Source of the DNA: Trogon surrucura
Lineage: Eukaryota; Chordata; Aves; Trogoniformes; Trogonidae
Assembly (NCBI GenBank): GCA_020746105.1
Contig: CM036628.1
Coordinates: forward strand, 2,118,001-2,182,000
Direction of reading: 5' to 3'
Length of the DNA stretch: 64,000 bases
In this document: in pieces, positions 60,107-64,000 of the stretch
Position numbering within the stretch: the stretch's first letter is position 1
How the letters are laid out: the number at the start of each line of letters is the position of its first letter
Made by a program: the position numbers and the translations under genes
Notes under the pieces: generated by a model
Databases searched by the model: none
What the model saw: the letters and a program-made list of their open reading frames with translations, nothing else
What the model was told of the DNA's origin: nothing

Positions 60107-61453
60107 CGAGCAGGAGCGTGCAGCCGCCCGATTCACTTTCCAGCAGACCCTTCGCTGTGGGCACAGCAGTTACCGCAGTACCACGCTGCTCCAGCGATAC
60201 CAGCAGGTACCTCCGACACCGAGAACGCACCACCCGAATACCAGGATGTTGACGGTTGCACAGAGGTTGCGGGCGAAGGCGGTCGGTGTCGAGGAGAAGC
60301 GGGGAGGGAGAAAAAGAAAACCCCTGGGAAGGGCGAAGAACCACAGAGCCGTTTTGTTTTCACGCAAGAGGCTCATTGAGGCCCCGGCTCGCACAGGCGC
60401 ATCGCTCCCCTCCGGCCGCACGCATCCACCCACGACACCCATCCAAGCGATTCCCCAAAATACGCACCCATCCTGCGCCGCCGCTGCTGCTTCTTCCGAG
60501 CGGGAGGCGAAACGCCGGATGGCATCGCCGAGGGAAAACGCGTAACCTTCGCTTCCATCGCCGGTCCCGCTACAGCTTGTTTGGGTCCATCCATCACAAA
60601 CCGTATCGCTCGCCCGGCGGCACAGCTCGTTTCGGAGACGAGGATTTCATTATTACATCCTCCACCACCAACCACCACCACCACCACCCCTGTTTGGGCA
60701 GCATCCTCGCACACAGGTCACATCTCACGCTGGGAAAAGCCAAGCACGTTGCCGCTGCGCGGACCCACCGGCGGTTCAGGAATTAAAGATTCCGGAATCA
60801 AAACCCGCACGAACCCAATTCTCCGCCGCTCGCTAGACAGATGGTTAATTATATTCACAGCCGCATTTTTCGCCCGGGATAGAGTTTCAGACAATAAGCC
60901 AGTTTTATTTCATTAGCCAGTTCGCCTAGTTTAATACGCGCAATGACAGTTACTTCCAGGGTCGGGGATGATTTTTTTTTTTTCTTTTAAAAAAAAAATT
61001 TAAAAAAATCCCATCCCCCCTCTCCTTTATGGTATTTTTTTGTTGTTGTTCTGGCCGAGACTCAAGTAAGTGCAGCCCCCCCCTCCGTAAATTAACGCCG
61101 CCGGGGCGGGGGAAGGGGGCGGCGGGGCCGGCCTGGGGGGTCCCGCTCCCTCCGCTCCCCCCCTCCCCGCTCCCCGGGGCCCTGCGGGGCGCGGCCCCCG
61201 CCCACCGCGGCACCTGCCCGGGGAGGGGAGGCGGGGGTAAAGCGCCAAGTTACGGGCCGCAGGCCGGGCCCCCCCCTCCCGGGGCGCACAAATACCCGCA
61301 AATACACACACACCGGCCGCCGCGCAACTTCCCCGCAGGCCTCCGCGCCCCGCAACCGCCGCTGCCATCAGCATCCTCCCCCCTCCTCCTCCTCCTCCTC
61401 CTTCGGCCTCCTCCTCCCCCCGCTCGCCTCACGCCGCGGTCTGGAGGGATGGA

Positions 61454-61496
61454 GCGGGGGGGGGGGGGGGGATACAGGTTGGGGGGGGGGGGGGTG
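61454..61496 (+). repeat. Twin long G runs beside the splice donor
   Basis: Two G runs of about 15 bases each are separated by GATACAGGTT, just downstream (minus strand) of the first-exon donor. On the plus strand they can form G-quadruplexes; the minus-strand transcript would carry C runs in the start of intron 1. Such runs are often mis-sized in assemblies. Confidence 0.85.
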
Positions 61497-61548
61497 TGTG
61501 GATAGAAGCGCCGCCGCGGCGGGACTCACCTCAGCGCCGGGCCCGCCA

Positions 61549-61587
61549 GGGAGGAGGAGGAGGAGGAGGAGGAGGAGGTGGAGGCGG
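61549..61587 (+). repeat. GGA trinucleotide run in putative exon 1
   Basis: About ten GGA units (CCT on the minus strand) lie immediately before the donor in the putative leader. Similar CTC/CCT runs recur at about 61846-61876, 62032-62050 and 62217-62256. Purine/pyrimidine strand asymmetry of this kind is typical of GC-rich promoters and can be length-variable. Confidence 0.8.
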
Positions 61588-61650
61588 CGGCGCGGGGCCG
61601 GCGGGTCCCCCCGCCCGCCAGGCGGTGCCGGTGTCGGCGGCTGCGGCGCC

Positions 61651-61665
61651 TCAGCGCTGCTCCAT
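61651..61665 (-). other. Second upstream ORF in the putative leader (4 codons)
   Basis: Minus-strand ATGGAGCAGCGCTGA encodes MEQR and stops. It is the only ATG between this point and the donor at 61530, and this is the direct reason for calling the rest of exon 1 non-coding. G at +4 but C at -3 gives moderate context. Confidence 0.35.
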
Positions 61666-62098
61666 GCGCCCGGGGCCCCGGCGCGCGCAGGTGGACGCGC
61701 CCGCCCCCCCCCCCCACCTCCTCCTCCCACCGCCGCCGCCGCCGCCGCCACCGCCCCCTCCCCCCCACCCACCCCACCCCCCGCCCCGCGCGCGCGCGCG
61801 AGCGCCGGCCGCCGCCCCTCCCTCCCCCCACCCCCCGCTCCGCTCCCTCCTCCTCCTCCTCCTCCTCCTCCTCCCGCCGCCGCAGGGCCCTCGGCGGAGC
61901 CAGCGCTCCCGGCCCTCAGCGCCCCGCCGGCTTCACGGCCGGTCCCCGCCCCCCCCCCCTCCCCTCCCCGCGGCGAGCAGCCTGCCCCGCGCCTCCTCCT
62001 GCCCAGGGGGGCGGCTCCCGCCTCGCCCCTCCGCCTCCTCCTCCTCCTCCTCGCCGCCGCCGCCTCTTCTTCCCCCCGGCGCGGCCGCCTGTGCCCAT

Positions 62099-62128
62099 TC
62101 AGGAGGTGCCGGGCAGCGCCGCTGCCAT
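62099..62128 (-). other. Upstream ORF in the putative leader (9 codons)
   Basis: On the minus strand, AACAATGG starts a nine-codon frame, MAAALPGTS, ended by TGA. A at -3 and G at +4 make the context near optimal. If transcription starts to the right of it, this uORF would be translated and could damp initiation downstream. Whether it lies inside the mature transcript is unknown. Confidence 0.3.
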
Positions 62129-62480
62129 TGTTCCCTCAGCCGCGGCACCGGCCACCCGCTCCCGCCTTCCCCCCGCTACAAAACCCGGCATCGCACCCCC
62201 CCCGCCCCGCCACCACCACCACCTCCTCCTCCTCCTCCTCCTCCTCCTCCTCCTCCCGTCGCTCGGCGGGAGCGCGCGCCGCGCCGCCACCGGCCATAAA
62301 GGGCGCGTGACCGCGGGCCCGGCGGAACCGGGTCCCCATCCCCGGCCGGGCGGGGCCGCCTCACCCGCCCCCGCGGGCACCGGGGCCGCCTCAGCTGCCG
62401 CCGCGGGCACCGGTAGGGCCGTCAGCCCCGCCGGGAGCCGCCCCCGGGGCCGGTTTCGGTGACGGGAGGGCAGATGAGCC

Positions 62481-64000
62481 CCGGGAGGAAGGGCAGGGCA
62501 GGGCAGGGCAGGCCGCACCGGGCGGCAGGTGGCGATGCCAAGGGCTGCGGGGCCCGGTGTTGCCGGGCGAAGCCCCATCAGGCCGGTCCAGTTCGCCAAA
62601 GACGGGAAATGGGGCCGGCGGGGTGCAACGGCTCTTCTGGTTTATTTTTGCCAGCGCTCATCGACACAGAGCAGCTTTTAAAGCTGTGAAAAAGGAAGAG
62701 GCTGCTTCATCTCAGGGTCACCAGGGACCTGCCGGGCATCCTTGGCACAACAGGCAAGAGCCTGCACCTATGGAGCCTGTGCAAATACCAAATAATATCA
62801 TGTACATCTTTTCCCGCAGGACATTTTAGTATCTCCGCGACGCCCAAAGCGCTGCTTGTCCTCGCACCGTGCCCGGAGTTGCTGTGCTGGGGAGCAGAGG
62901 GAAGTTGCTGCGGCGTTATCTTCTGAATCAACGGACTGGTTTAGCAAACAGAAGCAGCAAACCGGGCGCAAGTATTTTAATTGCAATGGAAGAGAAGCAA
63001 GATGAGCCTTCTGGTTTTTATTAAATTCACTGTGATGTTTGAGGTTCCTATTCTTAAGTTACCACTTGAGCTTACACGAGGTTCTGCTGCCTTTTCATCC
63101 CAGACAGCGCAATGCATGCAGCCTAAAAAGCTGGTTAGGTAACACTGTGACTAAAATTTTAAAATATCGAGCACTTTTAGTCCTTGTTCTCGCGGCACGG
63201 GAGAGCCTCATGGGTATAGGCAGCAATAAACCAGAAATATCATAGAGCAACACCTGGAACGCTCTCTGAATTCGGAACGCGCAAGGACTAATCTCTAAAA
63301 TAATGCTGCGTTTTATTTCATCTCTCCCCATCATCGAGCAAGAATCTGGCAGCTCTTCTGCTGAGGGACCTCACCGCACCCCACGGCGAGCAGGAACTCA
63401 AGGACTGGGAGCAACCGGGGCGCAGACAAGGAGCCTGTTGGTCGGACCCAGCTCCTCCTGATGGTTTTGGGAAGGAGACGGCGGCGGTGCTGTGTGCGGG
63501 GAGGCTGGCAGCTACAGCCATCAGCGCAATATAATCGCACAAGATAAGATTAGACGCGAGCGCGGGGAGAGCCGTGGCGGAGATGAAAAGATACATTCAA
63601 TTAAATAAGCAATGCACCTGGATCCAGTTTAGAAGAGGACAACCCAATTGTTTATTTAAATGCTGTCTTTTAGAGACAGCACAATCAGGAGGCTCAGAGA
63701 TTATCCTTGTAGCTGTGATAAAGCCTTTAGTTTCACTTCTCCACGTGCTACTCCTTTAAGGCGCGTCAGTGACAGAGCTACCACAATACTAATCGATCGG
63801 CAGCATCAAATTCTGCACAGCATCTCGGGCAATCTTAAAAATCAACCGTCCGCGCGCTGCGATCGTTTTATGTCCTGCCACAAACAGCTGTAAAAAGCGC
63901 GCTGGCACGACGGAAGCTGCCCATCTTGGCTGTGCGTTCATTTTCCAGGCTGTCAAAGAGACTCGCAGGTGCGAGACCAAGGTGCTAAGGAAAACTCCTT
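62481..64000. other. Flank right of the CpG island; no gene seen
   Basis: GC content falls quickly after about 62.5 kb. A short GGGCA-type run (GGGCAGGGCAGGGCA) lies near 62.49 kb. Short open frames here have no homology that I recognise and no paired splice signals. If the gene runs leftwards this is its upstream region and may hold distal promoter elements. Confidence 0.5.

Larger units (their letters stand above)
56956..61029. other. Start of the inferred intron 1; no firm feature
   Basis: CG content rises from about 60.2 kb toward the island. A CCACCACCAACCACCACCAC run lies near 60.66 kb, and T or A runs lie near 59.05, 59.74 and 60.97-61.00 kb. The 191-codon plus frame at 58492-59067 has no domain pattern. 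Confidence 0.45.
61530..62130 (-). other. Putative non-coding first exon (5' leader), minus strand
   Basis: Reading the minus strand, the island ends in CTGAG followed by GTGAGTCCC, close to the ideal donor, so the last exonic base is 61530. The 5' limit given is only a guess. The leader ends with a CCT run that reads as poly-Leu, poly-Ser or poly-Pro in the three frames. The poly-Leu frame (leucine run then PGGPGAE, ending exactly on a codon boundary at the donor) looks like a signal peptide. However, that frame contains no ATG upstream, and neither do the other two. The exon is therefore most likely untranslated, with the start codon in a later exon outside or deep inside this window. Initiation at a non-AUG codon in the Leu frame is the main alternative. 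I do not recognise the gene. Confidence 0.55.
61030..62480 (-). promoter_or_regulatory. CpG-island promoter of an unidentified minus-strand gene
   Basis: The sequence becomes almost pure G+C with a very high density of CG dinucleotides, in sharp contrast with the AT-richer DNA on both sides. It contains many GC-boxes (GGGCGG or CCCGCC types), an alternating CG tract near 61.79 kb, long CCT/GGA runs and two long G runs. There is no convincing TATA box, as expected for a CpG-island promoter with dispersed starts. Direction is inferred from the only strong splice donor in the island, on the minus strand at 61530/61529, so the gene should run leftwards through this window. A divergent transcript to the right is possible but I saw no equally good plus-strand donor. 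The exact start site cannot be read from sequence. Gene identity is unknown. Confidence 0.8.

Noticed and set aside
62285-62305. GGCCATAAAGGG as a TATA or CArG (SRF) element
   Set aside because: Only five A/T bases lie between CC and GG, one short of a CArG box, and it is not a TATA box on the inferred transcribed strand.
61496-62462. Very long plus-strand open frames (267-294 codons) of Pro, Ala, Arg and Ser across the CpG island
   Set aside because: GC-rich DNA has few stops; all three plus frames and several minus frames are open together and the products are homopolymer-like. No splice or domain support.
1-64000. Search for endogenous retroviruses, LTRs and DNA transposons
   Set aside because: I saw no matching LTR pair, primer-binding site, terminal inverted repeats or pol-like protein blocks; all recognisable elements are CR1 fragments. 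Short solo LTRs could be missed by eye.
1-64000. Search for tRNA, snRNA and well-known microRNA hairpins
   Set aside because: No A-box/B-box pair with a cloverleaf and no familiar microRNA seed in a hairpin was noticed; a covariance-model scan would be needed to be sure.

Overview
This is a vertebrate, almost certainly avian, stretch of chromosome. The best evidence is at least six 3'-terminal fragments of CR1, the dominant LINE of birds and other reptiles. They lie in both orientations and carry its diagnostic 3' end (short pieces such as GATGATCT, GGTCCCTTCCAAC and ATTCTATGATTCT, or their complements). There are no dense bacterial-style genes. I saw no rRNA, tRNA, CRISPR array or recognisable endogenous retrovirus. 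Nearly all open frames are short chance frames in non-coding DNA.

The one strong genic landmark is a large CpG island at about 61.03-62.48 kb, built of GC-boxes, CpG repeats and runs of CCT/GGA and G. It contains the best splice donor in the window: on the minus strand the island ends in CTGAG/GTGAGTCCC, with the last exonic base at 61530. I read this as the promoter and non-coding first exon of a minus-strand gene. About 61 kb of intron would lie to its left, filling the rest of the window, and upstream flank would lie to its right (62.5-64 kb). No AUG-started frame stays open to the donor, and two tiny upstream ORFs sit in the putative leader, so exon 1 is probably 5' UTR. I cannot name the gene.

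Layout. 1-10.7 kb: non-coding DNA with a CR1 tail near 0.7 kb, a possible conserved element at 2.25-2.49 kb, a coding-like minus-strand block at 5.09-5.30 kb, and a CR1 fragment at 9.0-9.2 kb flanked by identical 12-bp CAT-rich repeats. 10.7-21 kb: a perfect 16-bp x 9 minisatellite, an AT microsatellite, homeodomain-site-rich segments, and two minus-strand exon candidates at 15.3 and 19.3 kb. 21-35 kb: CR1 tails, two small CpG-rich islets (30.4 and 33.8 kb) with possible donors, a CpG-rich patch at 26.5 kb followed by an optimal-context ATG, A/C-rich tracts, and possible microexons. 35-61 kb: mostly featureless intron-like DNA with one CR1 fragment and scattered weak exon candidates. 61-64 kb: CpG island and upstream flank.

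No gene set works together here; the window looks like one large regulatory intron attached to a CpG-island promoter. Exon candidates rest only on splice-signal and reading-frame inspection. In 128 kb of double-stranded reading, many such signals occur by chance, so their confidences are low.
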